Shown: positions 32,874 to 44,640 of the stretch, piece by piece
Layout of the letters: the number at the start of each line of letters is the position of its first letter
Numbering within the stretch: the first letter of the stretch is position 1
DNA from: Dactylorhiza incarnata
Lineage: Eukaryota > Streptophyta > Magnoliopsida > Asparagales > Orchidaceae
NCBI GenBank assembly: GCA_033032865.1
Contig: JAWHQI010000049.1
Coordinates: 2,356,001 to 2,420,000 of the forward strand
Direction: 5' to 3'
DNA length: 64,000 nt
Position numbers and translations under genes: made by a program
The notes under the pieces: generated by a model
Told to the model about the DNA's origin: nothing
The model's database searches: none
The model's input: only the letters and a program-made list of their open reading frames with translations

Positions 32874-34528
32874 ATGGCGTCTCATGATCTCGCTTCTACG
32901 AGTGGGGAAAACTTTCTTATAAATGAAAAATCTTTAGCACCACCTTTATTTGAAGGCAAAAATTATAATGGGTGGAAATTTCTTATGGAAAAATTTCTTA
33001 AATCTTTGGATATTAAAGTATGGAATATTACAATTAAAATGCCCCCAAGTATTGTAAATAAAAATGAAATGTTTTTAAATGCCAAATCTATGAATAGTCT
33101 ATATTGTGCATTAGATCAAAATATTTTCAAACTTATTTATACACTTCATACTGCTTATGAAGTTTGGAAATTTCTTGAGAATACTTATAGTCTTCCTTCC
33201 ACAGATGATGAACAAGAGGAATTCCTTATGGATCCAAGGGAAGAAATCGACAAGGACTCATTCTTGGAGGAAGATAAATCTAAGAGAGAAATCGACGAGG
33301 AATTCCTTATGGATCCAAGAGAAGAAATCGATGAGGACTTATGCTTGGAGGAAGAAGAACATAATATCACAATATTGGACTCATTTGTTGGCAACACATC
33401 AAGCAAAAGAGAAGACAGAAATTCAACTATGGACGAGGAACGCGAAGAATATGTCAAAGGAACTCTTGCCTCTTCCCATAGCAATGTAAGAAAATCAAAA
33501 ACTTCTTTTTTTTTGTAACAAATTCTATTTCTACATCTCTTATGCTTAAAATTGCTAAACGTAAAATTTTTAAGTTAAAAATTGCTAATTCCAAATTACG
33601 TTTAGAAAATAAATCTTTAAAAGCAAACGAAAATGTAGAATCAAATAGTGATGTGTTAAATTCTCTTTCATGATCTTTAGTTAAAATTTCTATTCCTTGT
33701 TTAGATTGCAATCTATTAAAAGAAAAATTCAAGGAAATTGAAAAAGGGCTCTTAATTTCTAAGAGGCATAATGAAAAATTGATAATTGAAAATGATGCTT
33801 TATCTTGTAAGTTAATACAATTAAAATCTTTTGTTGAAAAATTTCAAATGTCATGTAATGAATTTCATCATAAGATTTTTAATAACAAGGATAATTTAAC
33901 TTACAAAATCATTTCTAAAACGGACCATTTTCACACATTAAATCAAAAGGAGTTTAGTTTCAAAAAGAATTATTATCCTCATAAAATTCTTAAGAGTCAC
34001 TATTATAGGTCTCAATATATTTTCAATCATGACTCATATTTAAAAACTCCTTTTTATGAAAATCAAACTACAAAATACAATCCTTCAATTTATAAGAGTA
34101 TGTCTATAAGAAAGAGTGGAAATGAAAATCATCAAAATAAGAATCAATCTTTTAAAACATATTGTAACCCACTCTTTCAACAATCACTTCTAAAGAAAGA
34201 AAATCACTCTTATAAACTTTCAAAGAATCCATGTAATAAAATTCATTATGATTATCAACATCTATCTATTTTGTATAAACATAAATCACAAATGAATTAT
34301 TTTTCAAACAAATATAATCATATAAAGATGTCACATAATCATAATTTGAATTTAAAAGATAAACAACCAAAGTATGAATGGAGACCCTTAAAGAAAAATG
34401 ACACATCAACTTTAATTGAAAAGGCCCATTTATCCTTGTCTCCTAAAAAATCATCATATCATATTTGGGTACCCAAAGGAACCATTACACATGGTCAACT
34501 TTGGATACCTAAATCTCTCATTCATTAG
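32874..34528 (+). pseudogene. gag: Gag of the gag-only copia element, frameshifted
   Basis: The first part (32874-33518, 214 aa) starts MASHDLASTSGENFLINEKS and has the copia gag N-terminal pattern (FEGKNYNGWKFLMEKFL, then HTAYEVWKFLENTY near residues 94-107). An acidic segment with a duplicated EEFLMDPREEID unit follows. A run of T near 33506-33514 shifts the frame. The second part continues to 34528 as a Lys/Asn-rich coiled-coil-like segment (one TGA near 33672), then a His/Asn/Tyr-rich tail ending WVPKGTITHGQLWIPKSLIH. That ending resembles the Gag C-terminus just before protease in full copia elements, but no protease follows. I see no CCHC knuckle. Confidence 0.75.
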
Positions 34529-37500
34529 TATCCATTCATTTGCATGAAGTAGAAACAATTAATAATGAAATATCAATACTCTACTTCATGATATGCTTAT
34601 TGTCTCTTTTCTTTTGTTTATTTTTTATTATTTTTTGAGCCAACTCGCTAAAGTCACTTAGATATATTATGAAATATGACTTTTACATTTTAAGCCTAAT
34701 GTTTATCAAATCAAAATTGAAATAAACTAAATATAAAGTCATAAAATTTATAAGTGATCTATCTTTCCTTTTTATATATTTTATCCTTTTAAATCCATTG
34801 CCTTGAAATGTCTTATATTATCATTATAAATTGAATGCTAAATTTTCTAAATGATATTATCAAGACTAATGAAATTACTTTCAAAATTGGATTTAAATTG
34901 ATTTTTAGGGGTCTTAGGCTAAAATATTAAATGCGCAACTAATTGCATTGTTGTCTTTTTTTTTGCTGCATATAATAGCCCCTATATTGAAAATCATAAT
35001 CGAGAAAAATCAGAATCAAATAATATCAAAAACTATGTGTTTTAAATCAAATATAGTAACTCTATTGCTAACGTCAGGCGTTATCACTAACGCTGGCGGT
35101 AGCATAGTTTCCTAAAAATTCAGATTTCTCTATTTAATATTTTCTGAAAATTATTTTACTGTGTTAAGTATGATTGTCTTCTACTTTCAGATAATCAAAA
35201 CAATTTTGTTTGTCTCTTTAAAAGGATGAATATGAACTATTCACAAACCACCATGATCTATTAATATCCTATGCTAAAATTCACTATTATCATATATCAT
35301 AATTCATGATCTATCAAGAACTATCTTAAATCAACTATTACTATCAACCTTAGGAATTATGAAATATATGATGGCTATTGGTATTATAGTTTCATATCTA
35401 ATTTTGTGTGTGTAATTTGTATCTCTATTGTTTTCATGTATCGCATTATCTCTAGACCTATGAATTAACTTGATATAAACAAGATGAAATCAAATAGAAT
35501 TGTCACTTCACTATAGGTATATGAAAATTCAAAACTCTATGTTTGAATACTTGCAATTCAATTATATTTGTCCATCTTTACTTAGCTTTGCACCATGTTG
35601 TCCTAAATTATCATTCTAGCATCACTTCTTAGTTAATGCTTTAATATTTATGCTAGGTATAACATTTACAATGTTATTAAAATATCATGATAACTATGTG
35701 ATTTGAAATTATATAGAATACTAAAATTCCAACAAACACATAGTTTATGGATTAATCATTAGAATATATATGAATATTGTATCATAAATCATATATTATC
35801 ATGCAAAACCAAAGATCAATAGATTCAAATATTGAATAAAAATTTTATATAAATTACAAAACATTATATATGTGATCTTTGTCTTTGATATGACTACATG
35901 TTCATCATTTTCTAGGCTTAAAAATCAAACATGCTTATTTAAAATAAAATCACTATATCACTATATCTTAAGTCTAGAAGAATTAGAATTTACATACATC
36001 ATGATGATCTAAGATATATTCTATATTGTCTATAATCATAAATCATAATTCATGTTCTACCAAGAAAAATCTCAAAACAATAATACCACCTAGGAATTAT
36101 GAATCTTATGATAAAAATATGAATATTATTTTCTTTACATTAGTTGGTGTATGGATATGCTTTGATATTAATTGCATGTATCTCTCATATTTGTAGATTC
36201 TAGAATCAACTTAGGAATAATAAAGATACATCAAACTTAATCATCACTCCATTCTAGATCTATAATTTGAAACTCTACTTTGGAATACATGCAATATTAA
36301 TATTAATCTTATGACATGACATTAAATCCAAAACTCATCATACTAGCTTTATCACTTATTGAATATTAGTAATTGTGCTAGTTATCACATATCGTCATCT
36401 CATAAAAGTAGAAAAACTATGCGGCTTTATATAACTTATCACATTAAACAAAACCCATAGTTTATATATCAACCCTTAGATTTAAAAGCATAGGTTGTCC
36501 AAAAGATTATTTCACCTATGACTTCATATCTCACAATAGCGGGGGCGTAGGGTTGTATGCATTAGAGACCTAACCTCTAAGTCATGTCTTATCCTTAACC
36601 GGGGAGGGTTCCAGTGGGGCCTTGCAAGGCACTGGGGGGAAAGAGAGCTAGGTTGAGCGTTTTCTAGTGTGTGCATATGGGATTAACACCCCAACCTACG
36701 ACATGTGTGCAGCTCCTCATGCCCATCCGTCACTTAGTACGTGGCTAAGGTGTAGACATTTAGTCGGGGTAGTCATTAATCTTAGGACATACTTATATTA
36801 CTCGTTGCATGATCATTTTATTTACTTATCACTTAAATCATGCATATTTTGGGTTGTTTAATAAAAAATGTCCTCTTTTGTCTTCATAATTTATCTTTTC
36901 ATGATTAAATGATTTTGTAAAACACAAGAATTTGAAAAAGCCAAAGTTTCATGCAAATTTGATCCACCTAGAGATCTCCAAAAATTCTGAAATTTCAGCA
37001 TGGAACTACTCTAAGGACACTTAATAAATATTAAAAATCAAAAATTTAAAATTCTCAAAAAATCACGTACTGTTTGCCGCGCTATCACTAGCGCTGGCGC
37101 TAGCGTGGGTTTGTGATTTTTCTATTTTTTAAAATTTCTAAAAATCAATAAAAATATGTTAGTTTATATATACTACTTTGATTTGTATTTTTGTCATTTG
37201 TTATTTTTATTTTATTCATATTATGAAAAATCAACTACAAAAATTCAAAATTCAAAAATACAAAAAAATATGTTCTTTTTTTGCGTCTTATTCATATTAT
37301 GAAAAATCAACTACAAAAGTTCAAAATTCAAAAATACAAAAATATGTTTTTTTGTTATTTGTGTTTTATTCATATTATGAAAAATCTACTACAAAAATTC
37401 AAATTTCAAAAATATGTTTTTATTTTGTGATTTTCTGTTCTTAATTAATTTAAAAATGATAAAACAAAAAAAAACTGTATGATCTTTATTGCCAATATCA

Positions 37501-38399
37501 AGCATGTATGAATTCTATTATTTAGAATTATTTACAATGTTAAAACATATTCTTTCAAATTACTATGAACATTGTTTTGCTTATCATGCGTTGATATATC
37601 TATTTAAAGTGCATCAATTGTATTGAAAAATATGTGTAGAACCTATCTTAGCATGCCTCTAAGTATGAGTAAATGTATTATGATTGATAATGATACTTTT
37701 CACTCACTTATTTTGGTAATCAACATATGTGTTTAAATCTAAAAATGCTTGCTTGTGTATTATATTTGTACAATGAATTAAAACTTGCATAAGTTTATTG
37801 CCTACACTACATTTGAATTGCACTTATGAAATTTAGAAAAGTGGTTAAGTTTAAAAAATTGGGTTTGCAAAACAAGTGTATTCGGAGAATGTTGTCTCAC
37901 AAATATGAACAAAAAATTATATATGTAGACAAATATAACTCCACCAAGCACTACTTGAACCTCCTGATAAGTCTTCATAAGCATTGTGAGGTTGAGCACC
38001 TTGGAAAGAATAGTAAAGTGTCTTGTGCAAACCTTTGTTACTACACCACTTTATTAAAAACTATGTGCATTAAAAGTGTGTGAAAGTTGATATACTTGTG
38101 TTTTATTGTGCATTTTACTTTGCATATGTCTTGTATTTTGTTGATTTAAATCAATTGTTAACATTGCCCAAAATACAGATATGTGCACATCATTATCTTT
38201 CATAACACTTCTTCTCATGAGTATTGGATTCTAATGCTTTATCTATACTACTATTTATATAAGAAATGCACTAGATAACCTAGCATGATCTCTACAATGT
38301 TTTGGTATCTCTTGAACTTAAAATTTAAGTGACATTGTAGTATAATCTCTCATTGATATGTTCATTTCAGGCTTGGTATCTTTAGGAAAAACTTTGAGA
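34529..38399 (+). other. Non-coding interior of gag-only copia in place of pol
   Basis: This is 3.9 kb of AT-rich DNA without significant ORFs and without pol motifs on either strand. Landmarks are: CGCTGGCGGTAGC-type words at 35065-35105 and 37078-37108 that match the LTR words; a GC-richer, structured patch at 36535-36770 (CCGGGGAGGGTTCCAGTGGG and neighbours); and a threefold repeat at 37213-37425. Confidence 0.65.
37213..37425 (+). repeat. Threefold tandem repeat, about 77-bp unit
   Basis: Copies begin near 37213, 37289 and 37367, each with TTCATATTATGAAAAATC, a Lys-codon-like A-rich stretch and a T-rich end. The small ORF over it is a product of the repeat. Confidence 0.75.
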
Positions 38400-38767
38400 T
38401 TTCAAAAAGGTTAGAACATCTTTCAATTTTGAACTATAACTCATATTTTTGCTTATGCTTTTTCATGCTTATAAAAAGATGTTTCTTATAATCTTCCGCT
38501 TGCCTACAACTCTTATCTTTTTATTTGAAATCTCTTATATATATTATGCTTAAACTCTTTATCATTTCATATATTACAAAAGCTCGATCATGCTTTATCA
38601 TTTATAAGAAACGCCTCCTTACTACCCTCACCCCACCTTCTTTTGATAATACCAAAAGTGGGAGATTAATTAAAGAAATTTATATAGGAGAAATATAGAA
38701 GATTAAGGGGAGAATAATTCATGTAATCTATCATTTAGGGGGAGTAAAACATAAATTGCATTTATAT

Positions 38768-38826
38768 AGGGGGAGCATTAAGATAGGGGGAGCATTAAGA
38801 TAGGGGGAGCATTAAGATAGGGGGAG
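38768..38826 (+). repeat. Threefold AGGGGGAGCATTAAGAT repeat near the PPT
   Basis: Three tandem copies of a 17-18 bp purine-rich unit lie in the 3' internal region. The older copy of the element has this unit once (31029-31050), so the expansion happened in the younger lineage. Confidence 0.8.
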
Positions 38827-38930
38827 TATGCACATTATCATGCTTATCATATACTATAGTTGCACTATCATCTTGCTTATCCTATACTATAATCACTATT
38901 GTTGAATTCTTGCTTAGAGGATTTGTTATT

Positions 38931-38946
38931 ATCAAAAGAGGGAGAT
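38931..38946 (+). promoter_or_regulatory. Polypurine tract of gag-only copia
   Basis: ATCAAAAGAGGGAGAT directly precedes LTR C. The counterpart before LTR A is ATCAAAAGGGCGAGAT. Confidence 0.75.
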
Positions 38947-40307
38947 TGTTGGACATGTGTGTCACATCCCTTTGTTTGAGAATAACAAATCCCATATTGT
39001 ATTTGATATTGCTTGTAGTGTGTTTATAGTGTGCAGGAATTATAAGTGCAATACTCCACAGGTAGAAGGCAACATGGAATCAAACTTTTGAAAGGAGCAG
39101 CACTAATGCCAGCGCTATCGCTAACGTCAGGCGCTAGCTCATTCTACGAACTTGATGCTCCGTTCGATGAAAATTTTTGTTCGACGAAATATTCCATTCG
39201 ACGAAATTGGAGTTCCGTTCGACGAATATTTCATTCGATGAAAATTTCGTTCGATGAAAGTTTGTTCCGCCACACCGTCGATGGTTTCACAACCTCTACC
39301 GCCAGCGCTAGCGCTACCGCCGGGCGCTATCTCAAGTTTGTGCACAGCGCCACACCGCCGACGGTTTCGCAACCGCTCCACACGAATGCTATCGTAGGCG
39401 CTAGTAGCTACCGCAGGCGCTAGCGAGAAGTTCTATATATTGGAGCTTTGCTTCTCGTTTTGGTGAATCCATCCCAGAGAGGTTGCAAGTGCCACAATTC
39501 TACTGCTGCTATGCTGCCGAAGATGGATCTCCCACTAAAAGCTTAAGGAGAATTGTAGAGGTGGACTACGTCATGCTTCATCCGAAGGACGATCGCTTTG
39601 ACCTCACTTATACTACAGCGATCCTTCATCTCCGATTTCAGAAGATCTCATATAGGGAGTTTTATTATTGTTATCTTTATTTTTTTTATTCCATACTTTC
39701 TTTGTAACCGTTTAGTTAATTCGCCTTGTGTTGGCGACAAGGTCTGGGTAGGACTTAGGGGGGAATTCGCCTTGTGTTGGCGACTAGTTCTACGTGATTA
39801 GATCTAGGGGAGCTCGAGGCCATATCCGGGGAAGGATTAGCTAGAGCGGCTTGAGGCCTTATCCGGGGAAGGATAGGCTAAAGCCAACCAGTTTGTGGGG
39901 ATACAAGTCGGTATAGAAAAGGAAAAGATATTTACTTTTGTACGCCTCCGATTTCTAGCGATATTGAAATCAAATTTATGTAAACACCTTTTTATATAAA
40001 TACAATCATGTCTCTATTTGTGTTTACATGATTTCTCTCCTTTGGCGTTATCTCTAAAATATTGGTTACAAAGTTTTCAATTCAAATTACATTATCTAAA
40101 TTGTTTATTTCAATCTCTTAATCAAAAAACAATTTAGTACTTATTTCTAAACATGAACATTATGATATTCTCACAAATTAGCTAAATTGTCATTTTGCCT
40201 TTCTCTTATTATAAAACAATTTAGTAATTTTCATAAAATTATAAGAAAGAAATTTTTATTCCCTTATTCACCCCCCCCCCCCTCTAAGGGCGCCGTAAGA
40301 TCCAACA
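38947..40307 (+). repeat. LTR C (3' LTR) of gag-only copia
   Basis: TGTTGGACATGTG to GATCCAACA, 1361 bp. It is longer than LTR B chiefly because a phrase around TTCGCCTTGTGTTGGCGAC is duplicated (39719 and 39768). The C run is only 12 (40271-40282). The TATA-like box is at 39434-39440, preceded by the same word array (about 39100-39420). Confidence 0.85.
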
Positions 40308-41137
40308 ACTGCTCCACACGAAATGCTACCGCAGGCGCTAGTATCTACCACAGGCGCTATCTTCAAGTTCTATACATTGATGGGCTCTCTCTTTTTTCGG
40401 TCAGAGCATCCAGAGAGATTAATTGTGCCAAATTTCTAGAGCTGTTACTCTGCCGAAAGCTCATCTCCCACTCAAAGCCAAAGAAGATTTCTAGAGAAGG
40501 AAGGCCCCACGCTGTATCCGAAGAACGATCGCTTCAACCTCGCTTGTGCTACAGCGATCCTTCATCCTCAACTTCAGAAATCTTATAGAGGGAGTTCTTG
40601 TTATTTGCTTTATTTCACTATTGTAATTTTTGTAGTAGAATTCGGCTTGTGTTGGCGACTAGGTCCTTGCGCGGCTTAAGAGGTAATTTGCCGCGTGAGT
40701 TGACGACTAGGTCTAGGATATTAGATCTAGGGGGTGCTCGAGGATATATCCGAGGAAGGATTGGCTAGAGCGGCTTGAGGCCATATCCGGGGAAGGATTG
40801 GATAAAGCCAACCGATTTGTGGGGATACAAGTAGGTATAAAAGAGGAAAATTTATTTTACTTTGTACGCCTCCGATTTCTAGCGATATTGAAATCATATT
40901 TATGTAAACACCTTTTTATATATTATAATCATGTCTCCATTTGTGTTTACTTAATTTCTTTCATTTGGCATAAACCATAAAATTGCAAATTAGAATTGTT
41001 TCTTCCTTTAAGCTAAATTGTTATCTCGTTATAATTTACTTTAAGCAATTTAGTAAATCATCTAAAATTTAAAAAAAAAGTTATTCCCTTATTCACCCCC
41101 CCCCCCCCCCCCTCTAAGGGCGCCAATCGATCCAACA

Positions 41138-43110
41138 TGGTCCTATTGTTTTTCCACAAAATTCTGAAATAAAAGACATCTCAGGTTGATCCTTATAACC
41201 TTGTGGATGATATCTCCTTGGAGGAATTATCCATTCAGTGAAAGGATTCTTAGTATGTGAAGAATAAAAATTCTTTAGATTTTCAGTATGTTTTCCGTTC
41301 GACGAATTCAGGTGAGTTCGTCGATCATCGTTCGATGAAGTGAAGTGCTTTTGTCGAGCGTTGTTCGAATAATAACTATACTGAATATCTGTCTTCAGAG
41401 TTCGTCGATCTCCGTTCGACGAAGTGAAGTGCTTGAAATGTTTTTATCTAGTTCTACTACCTCTTTGCTCTTGGCAGAGATGAACTTTATTGGTGTAGAA
41501 AGTATGTTCTTCTTAATAAGAGGTGGCTCACTTGATGATGCACCTAAGCCCAGTTTGCCACTAAGTTTGGCATTCACTGTGCTTGTGATGTCCATCAGTT
41601 TGATACTTCTCCCATTTAGGGATTCTTAAAATTTCTTACCCTCAGATAGTTTGTTCTCAATGAGAATAATATATTCTCTGGAGGCAGCCAATTCTTTCTT
41701 AAGAATAACATTTTCTACAATTAGTTGGTTCATTTCAGCTAACTTATTTCTGAGAGAGATTATTTCCTTCTCAGATTTGATTAAGTCTAAGCAACGAAAT
41801 TTGAATTCATCTTTGAATTCATTTGAATTGAAATCAAAATTAGATATTACCTGAACAGCATCATTGTCAGACTCTGATTCATCTGAGTTGTTTGTTGAGG
41901 CATTGATAGCCATCATGTAGAAGCTTCTTTCTTCTTCATCATCCTCATCATCACTTGAGCTGGATGAAGATGCATTTTCTGACTCACTGCTTGAGTCATA
42001 AATAGCCATCAAGCATTGGTCTTTTTCCTTTGATTCTTCATCATCTTCAGAAGAACTCGATGAAGACTCTGAATCAGTTTCACTCCATGATTCTGCTACA
42101 AACCCTCTTCCCTTATGCTTGTGTTTGTGGGATGATGGCTTGCTGGACTGCCTTTTCTCTTCTTTATCTTTTCTCTTTTCCTTCTTTTGATTCTCTGGAC
42201 ACGCAGGTAGAATGTGTCCAGGTTTCCTGCAGCCAAAACAAATTATTTACTTAGAATTAGATTTGTCATACCTTGGCTTTTCTCTGGATCTTGAATCCTT
42301 CTTTCTGAAATATTTTCTAGCCATCTTATAGAATCTCTTGGCTAGTAAGCACATAAACTCCACTTCTCCTGGAGCTTTTTCTTCCTCTTTAGTAGCTTGG
42401 AAAGCTATGCTTCTCTCCTTCTTGGATGCTGGAGATGAAGTAGATTGCTCAGCTTCTCTAGTCTTGATAAGCTACTCATAGGATTTAAATTCGCCTAACA
42501 AGCTCTCAGTTGAGATCTCATTAAGGCTTCTGGCTTTCTTGATTGGCCAGATCCTAGAGTCCCATGTGATGGGGAAGCACATAAGGATCTTATCATTCAC
42601 TTCAATGATAGAGATCACTTTGTCTAAAGATTTCATCTCATTGATTATGAGACTGAGTATATTGTACATATCATCCACTGTCTCAGTTTCTCCTTTCTTG
42701 AAGTTTTCATACTGAGAAATAAGGTGGGATCTTCTATCTTTTCTTTCATCTGCTGATCCTTCAACCATATTGTTGAGTGACATCTAGATTTCCCTTGCTG
42801 AAGTACATTCCTCAACTTTTTGGAAAATGTCATCAGACATTGTTTGTGCCAATATGTTTATAGCTTTGGCATCAGCACTTCTTTTCTTCTTCTGTGCATC
42901 TGTCAACTCAGGAGGTGGAACGACATTATTTGTTGTTGCTGTTTCAGCACTTGTTATTGTTGTAGGAGTAGGAGGTCCTGTCAAAATAACATTGAAAATT
43001 TCTTCGTCAATAGAATTCATATACAACCTGATCCTTGCCTTCCATAGTGCAAACTTATTTAGATTGCACATAGGAGGTCTTGTGCTTGAATATTCTTTGT
43101 TCTGTGCCAT
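41138..43110 (-). pseudogene. gag: Gag of the - strand SIRE-like copia, with stops and truncated
   Basis: The ATG is at 43110 (MAQNKEYSSTRPPMCNLNKF). Most of the length stays in one frame with stops near 42784, 42472, 42246 and 41626. It has the copia gag core (SHLISQYENFKKGETETV), a CCHC knuckle CFGCRKPGHILPAC (near 42230), Ser/Asp/Glu-rich acidic tracts (42010-41880) and a probable coiled coil (41800-41640). This is the same plan as the gag at 22-2574 but it is clearly a different family. Near 41285-41440 a segment with CGTTCGACGAAG words is duplicated. Gag-like coding (PFTEWIIPPRRYHPQGYKDQ) then resumes to 41138. Confidence 0.75.
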
Positions 43111-43198
43111 GAGTTTTTAAGCAAAAGAAAACTCTAAAACAAATTTAAGATCTAATTGATCTTTTGATTCAGGTGTTAGCCTGTATACAATCAACCAA

Positions 43199-43210
43199 CC
43201 TCTGATACCA
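43199..43210 (-). promoter_or_regulatory. Primer binding site of - strand copia
   Basis: On the - strand TGGTATCAGAGG lies two bases after the LTR end, complementary to initiator methionine tRNA. Confidence 0.88.
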
Positions 43211-43473
43211 ATTGAAAGTGAGGTTAGATCTTAGATTTACTCTAGACGGGGGTGAATAGAGTATTAAAAAGTTTTTCACCTAATTTTATACCAGAATTAA
43301 AATAGTGATACTTATATGTGTATTGCAGAATGATTTATAAAACATAATAAAGAAACACAACGCACAACACAGTACATAAAATCACACAAACACAGAGGAC
43401 ACAAGGATTTTATAGTAGTTCCCCAATAAACCTGGGTACATCTACTCTTCTGCCACCCTTGGTAGGATTCCAC

Positions 43474-43600
43474 TAGGTTTTTGATCAGGTGCACAATCGC
43501 CAATGGGGTTTTGATCAGGTGCCCAAAACACCAATGAGCTTTTGATCATGTGCTCTAACCAACTACAGGTTTTTGTTCAGGTGCCCTTCCACCAAGGGGT
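43474..43600. repeat. Minisatellite in the 43213 LTR, about 31-bp unit
   Basis: Four to five diverged copies centred on TTTTTGATCAGGTGC and ending in CACCAATG- or CAACTACA-like words. It occupies the same LTR position as the array at 62467-62660, but the unit is different. Confidence 0.7.
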
Positions 43601-44319
43601 TAACTTTTGAAGGAGTTAGAACCCTGTACAAGAGGGGATAAGGAGGGTTAAGATGTTCTTCTCTATCAATAATCTGAGAGAAGACTCTAGTGGATTGTAT
43701 GATGTAAAGCTCCCCCTGTCTGATTGAAATTTGTTGACAGTTGAGGATGGATCTTTCACTTGAAAGTAGATCTTCCTGATAGCTGATGAATCTGAGAGAC
43801 AAATGTTTCTCAGATTGTTTGTTGCTCTTTGAAGATCTAGAACTTGCAGCAGAGATCTGAGATAAGAATGTTGATGTTGTTCTCAGAGAATAATATTGCT
43901 GCTTGAGGAAGATGAAGATCTGAAAGCTTTTAGTTTTTCTTCCTGTATTTCTTTTTCCCGACTCCTTCCTCTTTCTCTTAATGTACTGCTCTATAATAAT
44001 ACTGTATATCTTCTTCTTCCTTTTTCCTTTGATAATATATCTTTAATTTGAAATTCAAATCTTTTGAATAAGGAATAAAATAATCTGGAGGATTATTTCT
44101 TGGAACTGCAAGACAAGACTTTAATTCCTTTTCCTTTTTTTTAATTAATGTACCCTTTTCCGCCAAACGACTATTTTCTCGGGAAGAGAATGGAAAGGAA
44201 TAAAATAAAAAAAATGGAAAGATAATATCCTTGACTTATCTGGAATAAATAGAGCCGTTGCTAATAATTTGAGTTCAGAGAATAATATAACTGATCTTCT
44301 GAAATAAATCTACTGAAGA

Positions 44320-44640
44320 GAATTTTCGTCGATCTGAACATCTTGTTACTTATTCTTCGAATGCAGAGCTGAGTTCGTCGAACGCTGAGACTGGGAGGTT
44401 CGTCGAACGCTGAGACTTGGTCAACCATTGAGACTAAAGTTCATCAACCACTGAGACACTGGAAAACTGAGTGCGACGAGCTGGAGAGCAAGTTCGTCGA
44501 ATGCAGAGAGGAGTTCGTCAAACGCAGAATAGAATTCGTATAACGCAGAACCTTGGCAAGTTCGTCGAACTGGAGCATGTCGTTCGTCGAACGCTGGATG
44601 GAGTTCGTCGAACGCATTATGGAGTTCGTCGAATGCAGAA
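44320..44640. repeat. U3 array of GTTCGTCGAAC words
   Basis: Close copies lie near 44373, 44397, 44490, 44511, 44559, 44582, 44602 and 44623, mostly in the context GAGTTCGTCGAACGC. The core TTCGTCGAA is close to palindromic. CGCTGAGAC occurs at 44383-44391 and 44408-44416. In element sense the array lies upstream of a weak TATTTAT (about 44243). Confidence 0.75.

Larger units (their letters stand above)
31535..40307 (+). mobile_element. Gag-only, non-autonomous Ty1/copia element (younger copy)
   Basis: LTR B (31535-32824), a Met-tRNA primer site, a broken gag, 3.9 kb of AT-rich non-coding DNA, a PPT and LTR C (38947-40307) are complete, but protease, integrase, RT and RNase H are absent. The flanks ACTGT (31530-31534) and ACTGC (40308-40312) are a probable 5-bp duplication with one change. 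Such an element can move only with enzymes from a related autonomous copia. It inserted into the LTR of an older member of its own family. Confidence 0.85.
31177..41137 (+). repeat. LTR A: 3' LTR of the old gag-only copia, split by a younger copy of the same family
   Basis: The left part is 31177-31534 (TGTTGGACATGTG to GACGCAACTGT) and the right part is 40308-41137 (ACTGCTCCAC to GATCCAACA). The whole 8.8-kb younger element sits between. Added together the LTR is about 1.19 kb. It shares the CGCTACCGCC words, the CCGGGGAAGGAT duplication (near 40750-40800) and the C run (41096-41112) with LTRs B and C but is clearly more diverged. Confidence 0.8.

Noticed and set aside
33185..33484. 99-residue Ser-rich - strand ORF
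   Set aside because: It is the complement of the acidic repeat in gag of the gag-only copia.
36535..36790. GC-richer patch as a possible non-coding RNA gene
   Set aside because: No tRNA, snRNA or other known fold or promoter could be recognised, and it lies inside a retroelement. Left as a landmark only.
41395..41595. Short - strand ORF as an independent gene
   Set aside because: It lies in the same frame as the copia gag upstream, separated only by a stop. It is part of that pseudogene.
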